Under the pieces are notes generated by a model that was not told the origin of the DNA, ran no database searches, and saw only the letters and a list, made by a program, of their open reading frames with translations. 47,999 nucleotides of DNA from Basidiobolus ranarum. Lineage: Eukaryota; Basidiobolomycota; Basidiobolomycetes; Basidiobolales. The translations under genes and the position numbers were made by a program. Location: the NCBI GenBank assembly GCA_040143965.1, contig JASJQH010000021.1:1-47999 (forward strand). The letters are read 5' to 3'. Below are positions 32,601 through 44,089 of the stretch, one piece after another (the stretch's first letter is position 1; every line of letters begins with the position of its first letter).

Positions 32601-32622
32601 CAGCGTGGGCTCGGTCTATTGG
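32601..32622 (-). promoter_or_regulatory. UPR-like element: CCAAT-N9-CCACG with embedded CAGCGTG
   Basis: On the minus strand, the coding strand of DNAJC3, the sequence reads CCAAT, nine bases, then CCACGCTG, about 200-220 bp upstream of the start codon. This is exactly the mammalian ER stress element spacing. The plus strand of the same site carries CAGCGTG, the core of the yeast Hac1 UPRE, preceded by ACTGG as in the KAR2 element. P58IPK is a known UPR target in animals. Function here is inferred. Confidence 0.6.
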
Positions 32623-32737
32623 TCAAGTAAGAATATTGAGTTGAGCGATTTGCTCACCAGCCATTTTTAGGATAAGGCAATTTCGGACGATTCCAAAGTG
32701 TTAAACTATCAATCAAATTCGACCACAGCTGTCGCAG

Positions 32738-32851
32738 TAAGGGTTAGGGTTAAATCTCGGATGTCATTAGAGGAAGCAAGAATAAGTTGAATATTTATGG
32801 TTACTCTGACCTATCTGTAACTCCAATCCGGTGGATGAGCCCTAACCCTAT
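32738..32851. promoter_or_regulatory. Inverted pair of telobox-like sequences
   Basis: TAAGGGTTAGGGTTAA (32738-32753) and GCCCTAACCCTA (32839-32850) are opposite-strand copies of the TTAGGG telomere unit, about 90 bp apart, in a divergent promoter region. Short telomere-like boxes are bound by TRF/Tbf1-type factors in fungal promoters. They are far too short to be a telomere. Confidence 0.45.
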
Positions 32852-33412
32852 AGTCTTTTACTACTATTGGCTCTGACCCACCCTATACATACTACTATGC
32901 ATACAATATGTCAAGCTTTGAATTCTAGAATGGATATTCTATATCAGCTGATCTTAGCAACCCATAGCCACTAATATGTTAACAATAGACTCGCTTTAAT
33001 GACTTGAATCAGCACTAATCAGGTTATCGGCCAGATATACTCAATCAAACTAACTCCCACTGTGTATTCTGTTGTGTATCTGCTATTGACATACATAGTT
33101 CCATCACTATTTGAGACATGTGTCTGTATCTATCAGATCCATGTTTGATTCATGTAATTTATTTGGCTTGCCGAACGATGCACATACTATAAATTACTAG
33201 AGTGAATCGTTTGAGCTTATTTTTACAGTCCTTGCCTCACATCCCTATTTCTCCTGCATTTTTATCGTAGTATATTTGTAGTAAAATAACTTGCCTTGAA
33301 GCTCTAGTTAATTCCTATCTTTTTTGTTCCAAAGTGTATATTTCTTTACCATTAGTTACTTTTGATTTACCTCTGGAAGGTCCCTTAAATTACACCACAC
33401 GATACTGTATAA

Positions 33413-34401
33413 ATGGCAGAGGCCGCTCATATATCACAGAAGTCAAACTTAGTCAATCGACGACAACGTTCTACTCTAGAAGCACCTGGTAATTTTTACT
33501 CAACTGCAAATCAATGGTTCAACCGAGGACTTAAGTTACCGGAAGTCACCATTACCAATTCTCCGGATAGTAGTGCAGAGACTGTTAGTCACATTCAACA
33601 ACCCTCAACTTCACAGCACTTGACGTCTACAGTACGGTTTTTCGATGCCTCAAGTATATCTACTACCAAAAGTAATAAAAAAGATGTAAAGGAGCGTGCG
33701 ATAAATATAGAGGATACCTCTCAATTAAATGATGTTCCCGATATTCCTAGAATTAAAGCAGTAGTACTCCACAAGGTTCTTTCGTCAGACACTTTCGCTG
33801 GTATTTCCTTGAAATATGGAGTCGAGGTGAGTTGAAGTCCATGTAGTATTCTGTAACACTTTTAGCAAACATTAAAAGATTTTTTCTAGGTCGGTATTCT
33901 ACGTCGTGTGAACAAACTATGGTCTGGTGATCCTCTTCAATTTCGTGATAGAATAAAGATTCCACTTGAGCACTGTACTATCACTGATGCAGAGTTGAGC
34001 AGTTTAAATGCACGAGTTGTGTCCCAAGAGGAATTAGATAGCATGGAGGCTCTTCGAAAGAGTACAGAGGGTAGATCGAATATTGATTCATACTCACCTA
34101 GATCATCATCCAGTTGGAGGTAATTGCGCCGTAACTTTATTATATCTTGACTTTTTGATTATAACTGTATTTCAGCTCATCTAGTAGTGTGTTGGAGGAT
34201 TCACGCGAAATACTTGAACCTCTAGCCAGTCTTGTCTCTCGTGCAGTTGATTCTATCTCAAAGCCATTGAAGCAATCGCATGCTTGGACCACAGTGAATA
34301 ACAATACCTTTCGACGTTCGAAAAAGGATTTCATTATTCCTGATCGTGAAGAAGGCCCTTGGATCCAAATGCAGCCTACTGACAAGTCCCATACTTCGTA
34401 G
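33413..34401 (+). CDS. Intracellular LysM-domain protein, LYSMD1/2-like
   Basis: Three exons (33413-33826, 33890-34119, 34176-34401) give 289 aa. There is no signal peptide (MAEAAHISQKSNLVNRRQR), so the protein is probably cytosolic. The LysM domain is at about residues 120-165: VVLHKVLSSDTFAGISLKYG then VGILRRVNKLWSGDPLQF and IKIPL, with the intron between the two halves. The rest is Ser/Thr-rich; a C-terminal segment ends FIIPDREEGPWIQMQP. Secreted LysM effectors of fungi bind chitin, but the layout here matches the eukaryotic LYSMD1/2 family of unclear function. A phosphorylated, scaffold-like role is only a guess. Confidence 0.82.
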
Positions 34402-34867
34402 CAATACTACACAGTCTTATCTCTACTATCGTAACCACTCCTCACCTTAGAGTCAGCGAGGAAGCAATCTGGATTCAGCGCACGTACACACTTGTAACTC
34501 TGAAGCTTCAACAGCGCTATTATCGTTGGACATTTCAAACACCTGTTCTATGTCAAAACCATCAGATACTATATATACAAGAAATAATATGTACGATGCG
34601 TCTACGTACTTGTGAAGTAACTGATCTTATCGTTATGAAAATGTATTCTTAGTTTTCAGCTACATCAATTTTACCAATAAACAGCATATATAAACAATAC
34701 TTCATCAAGGAGAGTAGATTTTCAATACTTGCATCTTATTTAATATAGTCATTCAATGGAGATACAAATCCAGATAAAACATATTTGGTTGGACGATACA
34801 CAACAAAAACCACATTTCAAGCACACAAGACACCGACGCTATGTTACAAAATACATATATAAAATAT
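34402..34867. other. Convergent intergenic region (LysM gene / UBE2W)
   Basis: About 470 bases between two 3' ends with no gene, repeat or structure recognised. Confidence 0.4.
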
Positions 34868-35308
34868 TCAGATTTCATCATCATGGAAGCACCATCTCGT
34901 TTTTTTAGGACTCTTGGCTCTAACCACATAGCCATCATTATCGGGAGGTCTTTCCTTCTTTTTACAACTTGATAGCATACTTTGCAAAGAAAGGCATACG
35001 GTTGCCACAGTTTGGGCAGGTGTCCAGTGAGTATACAGAATATTGATACAAATATGCCCGTTGCTATACACGTGCGGATGAACAGGGATATTGCCTGTAA
35101 AGATTACCTCTGGAGCCTCTATCGGATAGCTTGTAGAAAATCGAAACTCCAAATTAAAAGTTTCTCCTTCGTATAGTGTTCCAGAAGCTCCTTCCAAAAT
35201 TAATACCCAACGATTAAGATCATTTGCTTCGAGTATCTTCAAACCACTAGGTGGCGCCAGAGTAAGCTCCTTGAGCTCCTTCATCAAACGTCGGGAATAA
35301 AGTGCCAT
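34868..35308 (-). CDS. UBE2W: Ubiquitin-conjugating enzyme E2 W
   Basis: UBE2W is unusual among E2 enzymes in attaching ubiquitin to the alpha-amino group of substrate N-termini. The intronless 146-aa frame is full length. It starts MALYSRRLMKELKEL and keeps GASGTLYEGETFNLEFRFS, the YPIEAPEV strand, and FTGNIPVHPHVYSNGHICINIL, where the Cys of GHIC (about residue 87) is the catalytic residue and HPH the preceding conserved turn. CLSLQSMLSSCKKKERPPDN and the tail KSPKKTRWCFHDDEI are diagnostic of UBE2W and its plant UBC16-like relatives, since other E2s lack the KKTxWxxHDD tail. Found between unrelated genes; no regulation is visible. Confidence 0.95.
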   Translation of the reverse strand: MALYSRRLMKELKELTLAPPSGLKILEANDLNRWVLILEGASGTLYEGETFNLEFRFSTSYPIEAPEVIFTGNIPVHPHVYSNGHICINILYTHWTPAQTVATVCLSLQSMLSSCKKKERPPDNDGYVVRAKSPKKTRWCFHDDEI

Positions 35309-36199
35309 ATTGGGTGAATAAGGGAAAACGTTTGTCGATACTCAGGTTTACAGTAATATGTTGACAATCGGCCAGAAAAGAATACTGTACTTAATTCTCT
35401 TAAAGAAACAAACCTTCCTACACAACTATATATATGTATATATTCTCCAATAAATTCAATTATGATTACTTAAGAGAAAAAGACGTACTCTATATCACCC
35501 TTACTGATAAGCCAAGAGGAACTGTTCAATAACACTTCAAGAAGTAATCAAAGGAAGGGGGGGGGGTTAAGAGTCGATCAAGCCTTGATTATCAGTGACA
35601 GCTACTGAATATTTATATTGGTTTTTCTAAATTTGCTTCTAAATACGGGATTGTGACTAGATGTAAGGCTTCGTGACTAATTGTGGCCAAGTGCGGTTTG
35701 AAGATTAAAATAGATGAATGTTTAAGCAGAGCTATATGCAGTCTGTTAAAGGATGTGGATAATGCTCAATTGTGTATTTAGAAACATATGTGGTGTCATG
35801 CTGCGTTCTCGGTCAGTTGGGTGTACTATTCACAATCCATAAGTAGAACATTTTCAAACAAGATTGCATCGGATCTCTTCGGGGATCACCAGAAAGCGAT
35901 TAGTCTGTATATAAAATACAATCTCATGTATACAGAATATTAATGCTGTATTCTCAAACTGTAAGTTTAAGATCATTTGAGTGTGATTATCATCTCGCAA
36001 AAATTTTGCCTACTCTACAATATCATGTGAAGATTCTTAGCTATTACACTATGCCTTTTCCATAAAAGTACATTTCAAGATTACAACTAGCAGTGGTGAA
36101 AAAGATTACTTCTCTCCTTAAACTTATTTCCTTAGACTTAGGAGAAGGTGACCGCTTAACTAGAAATTGGTTTACTATAGAGTCAGGAATTAATTAGCA
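35309..36199. other. Divergent promoter region (UBE2W / MSP1) with a G10 run
   Basis: About 890 bases between diverging starts. A run of ten G lies at 35557-35566, striking in an AT-rich genome. TATATATG-type strings near 35430 lie above the UBE2W start. No gene is recognised. Confidence 0.45.
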
Positions 36200-37980
36200 A
36201 TGCAGCCAACCACCAAGAAATACATGGCTGACTGTAAATACCTTTTTACTAATCTGTTCTAATTACACTAGAACTTTAAACTTCGCGTATTAAGCTTTTT
36301 TTATGACTTTTTATAGTTGCCATATTTATTATTTCACAAGTAGCTTTTTATTATGGCTTTAAGTATGTTCTTGGCTCCCTGGATCCTCGTAATGGAAAGA
36401 AAAAAGAAGCTAAACAAAAGAGTGAAAAAGTTCTAGACCGTTTAGGTGTAAGTTAAAAAGAACACAGATTTTTGATTTCATTTAGAGAATAGAATAGAGA
36501 TGTATGTTCTAATAATTTAATAACTCTTCCCCTCGACTGTTCTTTATAGTTGTCTGAACTGAAACTTAACGAATATGAACAAATTATTGCTACCGAAGTA
36601 GTACATCCTGAGGAAATCTCTATCAATTTTGAACGTAAGACTATACACATGTATATATGAATCATCATTCTTAAGTATACGTTGCCTAATTGTACATACG
36701 TATGATTTAGAGATTGGTGGCTTGACAGAAATCATTACAGAGTTAAATGAATCAGTTATTTTCCCCTTGAAGTATCCTCAACTTTTCACAAGCGCCTCTG
36801 GCTTGTTGGGTGCACCAAAGGGTGTTCTATTATACGGCCCTCCAGGTTCTACTTATTTCTCAATTTCATTGCATGATGGACATGTCTCTAAATTGGATTT
36901 AATTCACAGGCTGCGGAAAGACGATGTTGGCCAAAGCTTTGGCGCGTGAATCAGGTGCTACCTTCATCAACATGCATGTTTCAACTCTTACCGATAAATG
37001 GGTATGAGTTAAACTTACAAGAGATCTGCTATCGAAAGAAACGCTTATTTATATGTTTTATATCAATTCATAGTTCGGTGAATCCAATAAGCTAGTTGCT
37101 GCTCTATTTAGTCTAGCAAAGAAACTTCAGCCAGCTATCATATTCATTGATGAAATTGATTCTTTTCTTCGTGAGAGAAGAAGTAATGACCATGAAGTGA
37201 CTAGTATGATGAAAGCTGAATTCATGAGGTAACTGAAGATTTCTTGGCATTCCTCAAAAGTGACCACCTAACGATTTATTGAAATGTAGTTTATGGGACG
37301 GTCTTACTACTAAAGAAGATAGCCGTATTATCGTAAGCGCTTTACGTTTCTCACACACAACCTCATATTTATTAACATATGGTTATTTTAGATTTTGGGT
37401 GCAACCAATAGACCAAATGATATTGGTAATTATCCACTTTAGTGGGATTCTAAGTTGGAAAGCGACTTACGTTTTAGTTGTTTAGATTCGGCAATCTTGA
37501 GAAGAATGCCCAAAAGATTCTCTATCAAGCCTCCTAATGATGGCCAGCGTCGCGATATTCTGAATATTGTACGTAAAATGAATGATGCACCCTTTTTTGT
37601 GTTGTACTAAGCAGCTTGCATTTACAGATGTTGAAAGACATTAAGTTGGATAAAAGCTTCGACCTCGAAAGCCTCATTAATTACACGAACGGGTTCTCAG
37701 GTAAACAGCGTTTAACCATTACTGATTGAATTATTCTAAGCATTCTATCCGCGGTTCGATTACAGGGAGTGAGCTAAAGGAGTTGTGCCGCAATGCAGCT
37801 ATGGTGCCTATTCGTGAGTTTATGCGAACCATGAGTAAGGATTCAATTGATCCTTCGACTTTGGATCCAGAGAATATCCACGAGTTGGATGTTCGACCTC
37901 TTCGCGTCTCCGACTTCTTCTCCAAATCCCCTTACAATGAAAGTGTTATGTCATTTATTGAGCCTGAACCTCAAGACTAG
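36200..37980 (+). CDS. MSP1: Outer mitochondrial membrane AAA-ATPase Msp1/ATAD1
   Basis: Msp1 extracts mislocalised tail-anchored proteins from the outer mitochondrial and peroxisomal membranes. Exon 1 (36200-36233) encodes [11 protein letters not shown]; exon 2 (36317-36447) gives the membrane anchor [20 protein letters not shown] and [19 protein letters not shown]. Then come [37 protein letters not shown], Walker [21 protein letters not shown] (split by an intron at about 36846-36909), the pore-loop region [17 protein letters not shown], Walker [16 protein letters not shown], and sensor and arginine-finger parts [25 protein letters not shown]. The end [19 protein letters not shown] and the SxFxSxP region are typical. 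About twelve exons, some near 34 nt. Complete. Confidence 0.94.
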
Positions 37981-38684
37981 CGAATACATCTTTCTAAATC
38001 ATGCTCTTCATTCATTCATTTATTTACGCATAATTTCTTGTTGTATTTGCAACGTTGACTGCTCATAAAAATGTTATGTAAAATTATGGTTCCATTGAGA
38101 ACATGTTCATGCTTTGAAATATTAGTAGTGCGCATAATATGTAATGTGATCATCAGCAATCAGCGATTTTTACCCTCTTTTGAAACCAACTAATTGATCT
38201 TTGAGCGAAGATGGGATGAGGGGTTTCGGTTTCATGGCTGGGGATCAAACACAATGATTGCTGTGGGGATCCGATTATTCTCCCCGGGGCACCGATTGAT
38301 TGTAGAATTTTATTCAAAATTCTGCAGATCGAAATCCACATGTCATCTATATGCCGTCAAAGAAATGGGATTTGAATTGGGGATAACAGAGAAATCACGT
38401 TGGGGTAAAAAAAGGTCCCCAATCAAGTATGATTGAGCTTTCCCCGCACCAAATAAGCCCACCTTACCAACCAGCGTAGTTTGAGTCTTTTATTGACGCC
38501 GGTTCTCTTTGACCAAACATTTATTTGTTCCGTTTGTTACGTAGTAAGCATATTTTCATAAACTCTCGATACAGCTCTCTAAAATATTGATACACTAGAC
38601 CTTTCTATTTTACTCCTTTTTTTTGCATCCTTCTTTTATACTCATAATATTTTCTTGTTTCTCAGAGGAACTTGAAGGCTCAAA
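37981..38684. other. Intergenic region with a strong hairpin
   Basis: About 700 bases between MSP1 and NDUFV1, both on the plus strand. The open frames at 38153-38436 are spurious. The block 38260-38330 holds the hairpin described separately and a CCCCGGGG palindrome (38282-38289). The NDUFV1 promoter, with C/T-rich sequence, lies at 38560-38680. Confidence 0.45.
38301..38324. other. Hairpin with 11-bp arms
   Basis: TGTAGAATTTT and AAAATTCTGCA flank an ATTC loop; ten of eleven positions are Watson-Crick and one is a G-T pair. It lies about 320 bp past the MSP1 stop and could be part of an unrecognised small RNA or a chance palindrome. Confidence 0.4.
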
Positions 38685-40168
38685 ATGCTAAGAAATACCG
38701 TATTAAATCGAGGTTAGATTTATATTTATTTTACTTTGGTCTTTAGTTACAAGCCTAACCGTTATCCATTGGAATTTTGTGTATAGCCATCACTCAGGCT
38801 GCTCGCTCTAAAGTTTCTCACCAACTACCTAAAGCTCTTGCTTCTTACTCTACTGCTACCCGTACTTACGGTGGTCTCTCCGATGAAGATCGTATATTTA
38901 CTAATCTTTACGGCCGCCATGATTTTCGCCTCAAAGGGGCTATGAAGCGTGGAGATTGGTATAAAACCAAGGAAATCTTATTGAATGGCCACGAATGGAT
39001 CTTAAATGAGATGAAGGCTTCCGGTCTTCGTGGACGTGGTGGTGCTGGTTTCCCTACTGGTATGAAGTGGGGATTTATGAACAAACCTTTAGATGGTCGT
39101 CCCCGTTATTTGGTTGTCAATGCTGATGAAGGAGAGCCTGGTACTTGTAAGGATCGTGAAATTATGCGTCATGATCCTCACAAGTTGATTGAAGGTTGTT
39201 TAATTGGTGGAAGAGCTATGAATGCCAATGCCGCCTATATTTATATTCGTGGTGAGTTTTACAATGAAGCCTCGAATTTACAAGAAGCTATCGATGAAGC
39301 TTATGCTGCTGGCTTAATCGGTAAAAACGCTTGCGGTACCGGTTACGATTTTGATGTTTATGTCCATCGTGGTGCCGGTGCCTATATCTGTGGTGAAGAA
39401 ACCGCTTTAATTGAGTCTATTGAAGGCAAGCAAGGTAAGCCTAGATTGAAGCCTCCGTTCCCCGCTGATGTAGGTCTTTTCGGATGTCCTACCACCGTTT
39501 CTAACGTCGAGACTGTCGCTGTTGCCCCAACCATCTGTAGACGTGGAGGTAGCTGGTTTGCAGGATTCGGCCGTGAACGTAACAGTGGTACCAAACTCTT
39601 CTGTATTTCCGGACATGTTAACAATCCTTGTACCGTTGAAGAAGAGATGTCTATTCCTCTTAAGGAGCTTATTGAACGCCATTGTGGTGGTGTTCGCGGT
39701 GGATGGGATAATTTATTAGCTATCATCCCCGGTGGATCCTCAGTCCCACTTCTTCCCAAAAATATCTGTGAAGATGTTCTCATGGATTTCGATTCCCTAC
39801 GTGATGTACAATCTGGTCTTGGTACAGCAGCAGTTATTGTGATGGACAAGTCAACCGACCTTGTTCGTGCCATTTCTCGTCTTGCCGCTTTCTATAAGCA
39901 TGAGTCCTGTGGCCAATGTACTCCTTGCCGTGAAGGTACCAGTTGGATGGCCAACATGATGACTCGCTTTGAGCATGGTGAAGCCAAGATTGACGAAATT
40001 GACATGATTGAGGAGTTATCCAGACAAATTGAGGGACATACCATCTGCGCTCTAGGAGATGCTGCCGCCTGGCCTGTTCAAGGTTTGATCCGCCATTTCA
40101 GACCAGACATTGAGAAGAAGATTGCACAATATAAAGCTGAACAAGCCGTCTCCGCAACTCAATTTTAA
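38685..40168 (+). CDS. NDUFV1: NADH:ubiquinone oxidoreductase 51 kDa flavoprotein, complex I
   Basis: This subunit holds FMN and iron-sulfur cluster N3 and accepts electrons from NADH at the tip of complex I in the mitochondrial matrix. Exon 1 (38685-38712, MLRNTVLNR) and exon 2 (38787-40168) give 469 aa. The N-terminus is a presequence ending near [15 protein letters not shown] and NADH binding motifs are [31 protein letters not shown] and [19 protein letters not shown]. The cluster ligands are [10 protein letters not shown] and the later Cys in [14 protein letters not shown]. Length and order match the family. Presence of complex I excludes the fission and budding yeasts that have lost it. 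Codon bias is strong, so the gene is probably highly expressed. Confidence 0.97.
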
Positions 40169-40859
40169 TATTATTAAATCATTTTCGGAGATACCTACAG
40201 AGATGATGAGTAGATATTTCTAAGAACATCCCTTATACATGATTGGAAATCCATTATTTTTATCCATTACGACGTACACGTACAGGAATTCTCACCATTA
40301 CCGTTCACATTTTCTAACGATTCATTTTAAATCAAATCATCTGTCAATCCACAAGTAAATACTTTATCACTCCAATTTCTTGCTAATTTGGTATTCAAAT
40401 GAATGATTTTCGTAAGCGTTGATCTTCCCAATTGTACTCACCTCTAGACAACGATGCAATTATTTTCTTTTGACCTCGAGATTAGCAAAGTGGTATGCAT
40501 GAAGAGATTAATCACACTTTTTTGACGTAGAATGGTTATAATTAAATCATTAGAATTCCACAAGGAAGCGTTCAAGTAAAGTGTTACTTTAACTATTCAA
40601 ATTGATTATTACAGTAAAAACTAACACAAGATGAGTGAGAACGAAATGATGAGACAAACATGTTAGAGAACTCATTAGTATATGGTAGATAATGTAAACA
40701 CTTGGAAGATCAAACTATTGTACCGAAAATTAGTCCAAAAAATGAACGTATAAGAGAGAAGATACATGTAAACGAACAAAAACTTGGAATGTAGAGAGTG
40801 TAAAAGAATGAAGCTACAGTATGGTTTTTTGTTTCTTTGAGTCAGTGTATCTGTGCCGG
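40169..40859. other. Convergent intergenic region (NDUFV1 / SAPS gene)
   Basis: About 690 bases between two 3' ends, AT-rich, no gene recognised. The open frame at 40675-40863 on the minus strand is low complexity. Confidence 0.4.
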
Positions 40860-43800
40860 TCATTGTACATTTGATGGGGATTGGGATTCATTTATACTCT
40901 CGGGCAGTGGTGCAATCTCTATTTGGTCTGTGGTGTCCTCATCCTCAAAGGCACTCGTGCTTTGTTGCAGCTATGTACGAAATTTAGAGGTAAATAAGAG
41001 TTACTAAATATATTACATCTTAACGTGACTTACTGTTAAGGCCTCGTGTTTTAATGCCAATTCGGTATCATCATCCTCGTCTTCATAACTTTCAACTTCA
41101 AGAGGCGATTCAAAATGCTCTTGGAACTCAGCAGACCAATCAGCGATTGTGAGGAATTGTTTTGACTGGTCTCCTTGGGCGCTATTGGAAAGCAACTATC
41201 GAATATGTTAGCTCAGTTTTTCTCGTCATGGATTAAAATAAACTATTGACCTGGTCATCACCATCATGATTGTTTTCCTGATAATTACGAGTTAAACAAT
41301 TGGGCTCCTTAAATCAGCAATCAATCTGTTGAACATACCAAGTTTGTAGTATAGGAGTTCTCGGTGTGTGCCAGTTTGCTGTAGAAACAATGTTCAGCTT
41401 CCTATCAACAGTACAAGTATATTTGATGTCAATGATTACCTCATCCAATCGGGGTCATCCTCATCGCTTTCATCATCGTCAAAGGAAGAGACAAATTGAC
41501 TTCTGAGCTCTCCACTTGGAGTCAAATATCTGGAGAACTGCTCACGATCAACATCATCGTCCTCATAATCATCGTCATCATCATCGTCTGTATCATTGAA
41601 GCCATTTAAAATATTGGGTCTTTGACCACCTAGCGGCTGTTGATCTCGTTCCTTGATTTCACGAAGAGTCTTGGATACATATTCCTTCCAAGCCTCAGCT
41701 TCAATCAAATCTAAAAACAAGCAAGATTAGTTGCAACCCAACCTCCATGAAAGCATCTGACTAGTCACCTCTAACATCAGCAGCAACTTCGGGCGACTTC
41801 TCAATCAAGCGCACGACTTCCTCGGCGATAAAAGTCAAATGACCCATGTATCCAAGTCGGATAGTCTTGACATTCTCACTAATGGTTTATGTTCTTAGAT
41901 ATGGCCAATATCGAGGTAGAGTAGAAAGGTCTAGATACTTACGTCGTAGAATCGCACAGCTTCTGAGCATTGGTTATTCTAGAAGTAATGTCAGCATCAT
42001 TGAAAACCTTTACAACCGATACAGTTGAGTTAGTTCAAGAATTCAAATGTCTACCACTACAATAAAGATCACCCCACCGAAAGAATAAGGTTTTTGTTGA
42101 CTTCCACTTCGTATGGCAGATTAAGAATTTGATGCAATATGTCGTAAACAATCGTGTGAAGGAAGTTGTTCCAAGGATACTCGAAAAAGAGATCCTAAGT
42201 TTCGAAGGGGTTTAGTTTAAAATGAATATATAGCATTGAAGTATGACATGCTGTTACCAAACAAGCTGAGACGATTTTGTGGTCGATATATTTTTGCTTC
42301 AAGATGGTACCGGCTAAAAACAATAGTAATTAGATTGATCCACGATGCGCTATTACCAATAATACCTACCATCGTCATTCTGAGAAATCTCTTGGATTTC
42401 GTCTCCAGAGTCGGTATCAGTTACATTGATATTGGCGCAATGAAGTAGCTCAGCATAGAGTTCGCATACTTTGAGTCGCTCGAAACCAAGAGGCTTCACT
42501 TTGCCAATGGTGCTGTCGATGGATTCCGCCTGTAATATTCGAAACAAATAATGAGTTTGATGGGATTTGATTTGTAGATACTCAATAAGTTTCTTACCAC
42601 ATTACGTGGATTCGTTAGAATATTTTGGAAATCACCAAGGCGACTGCTAAGAACCCCAAGCATATCACTCAAATCAATCGGAGCAATTGGTCCGTTATAC
42701 TGAAATAAATCAGCTGGCTCATCATCACTAACAATAAGATGTGAAAAATGAGTAGCTAGTTCGCAACGGCATCTCAACAATAAGGAAAGATACAAACCTG
42801 CAATTGCGTCTGATCAATTCAATGAAAATTCCGACGCCATTCACTAATGCAGAGGCAGCGTTTGAAGAAGAAGTGTCTAGCATATAATCCACAAGACGTG
42901 AAACCACTTTTTCGCTGATTGATTTGAATAGATAAGCGTAGATCAGACAATAATAGGGTAGAAAACTTGCTAAAATACCTTTTAAGCTCAGAAATCAAAG
43001 CATTGGGACTATTGCTTTGTTGTTGACTGTTATTCGATTTAGAAATAGTTATGATATCCAAGATTATTGGAGCAACTGTCGAATATGTCTATTTTGAAAG
43101 TCAAAATTGATAGTTAGAAAAGGAAGGCTACTCCTAATTAGTTGATATTACCTCAGGGTCACATTTAGGGCTTAGGCGATCAATTAATTTGCTCATTAGA
43201 CCCTCGGAAGAAAGCCACTAAAACGCAATATATAAGCTATCGATAAATCACCAAAAATATGTATGTACTATGCTTACTTCAACGACACCAGCGCCGTTGG
43301 GTAATTCATCTAAGCTAATGAGTTTGAGAACTATGTCCATTATAGCAGGAGTCTCCAAGTGAAGTAGAAATTTATCGATAGAGTCGGGTTGATCTTTGAT
43401 AAACGCAATCATCTTTGAATTTTGCATTAGTTCCCATGTCTAGATATATATATACATATAGCCAAACTAAAACCAACCTCATCACTTTTCTTTGCTAAGA
43501 GTGTACAGATAATCTTGCTAAAGTAGGCAGCTTGCATGGATTCAAGCGGTGCAGGCCTATCAAGTAATCCCCAAAAGGAAGACAAAAGCTCTTTATTATC
43601 AAGGATGGCTTTACTGAGTCCCCATACTTCTTCGCACGAAAGTATTTCACCAGCTATGTACGGATACCTAATTATGATAAAAATATTCATGTTTAAAAAT
43701 GTAGGTAGCAAATCAAGGAATCATTTGTAACATTACTTCATATCTACCAGTTGCTCTTCTACGTTACAAGCCAAATATCCAAAAAGCCGACCAAGCACCT

Positions 43801-44089
43801 CCGGTAGACACAAACTATAAACCATATTAAAAATATGTTAGGTGTTACAGTTTAGAGTATTCGCAAAATATCACCAAAATCATATATTCAAAATATCGAA
43901 GAGAATAAAAATCCAAAGTATTAATCCATAAATATCGAAAAAGCATTACAATTCTATCAGCTTGCTATTAGCTGCTCTCAACTCCTGAAGAATATCATCT
44001 TGATCCATTAATTCTTCTACTGTAACATCATCTTTTTCGAGAAGAGTATCAACAGGAGATACTGTGTGAAAACCAAAACGCCAGAACAT
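40860..44089 (-). CDS. SAPS-domain regulatory subunit of Sit4/PP6 phosphatase
   Basis: SAPS proteins bind the PP6-type phosphatase Sit4 and direct it in cell-cycle, TOR and ER-Golgi functions. The start is the ATG at 44089: [20 protein letters not shown] followed by [17 protein letters not shown] and NSKLIE match the family N-terminus. Then come [20 protein letters not shown] and [33 protein letters not shown] and further helical repeat exons. The C-terminal part is acidic ([16 protein letters not shown] near 41560, then SDEDDPDWM and [16 protein letters not shown]), and the last exon ends [15 protein letters not shown] before the TGA at 40862-40860. More than twelve exons are split by short introns; I did not place each one. 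Which of the yeast Sap4/155/185/190 group it is nearest to is not clear. Confidence 0.87.

Larger units (their letters stand above)
32403..33412. other. Divergent promoter region (DNAJC3 / LysM gene)
   Basis: About 1 kb between diverging starts. It holds the UPR-like element at 32601-32622, an E-box CACGTG at 32584-32589 and telomere-repeat-like boxes at 32738-32753 and 32840-32851. No gene is recognised. Confidence 0.5.

Noticed and set aside
32738-32851. Telomere end or subtelomere
   Set aside because: Only two short boxes, in opposite orientation, between two conserved genes. Interstitial boxes fit better.
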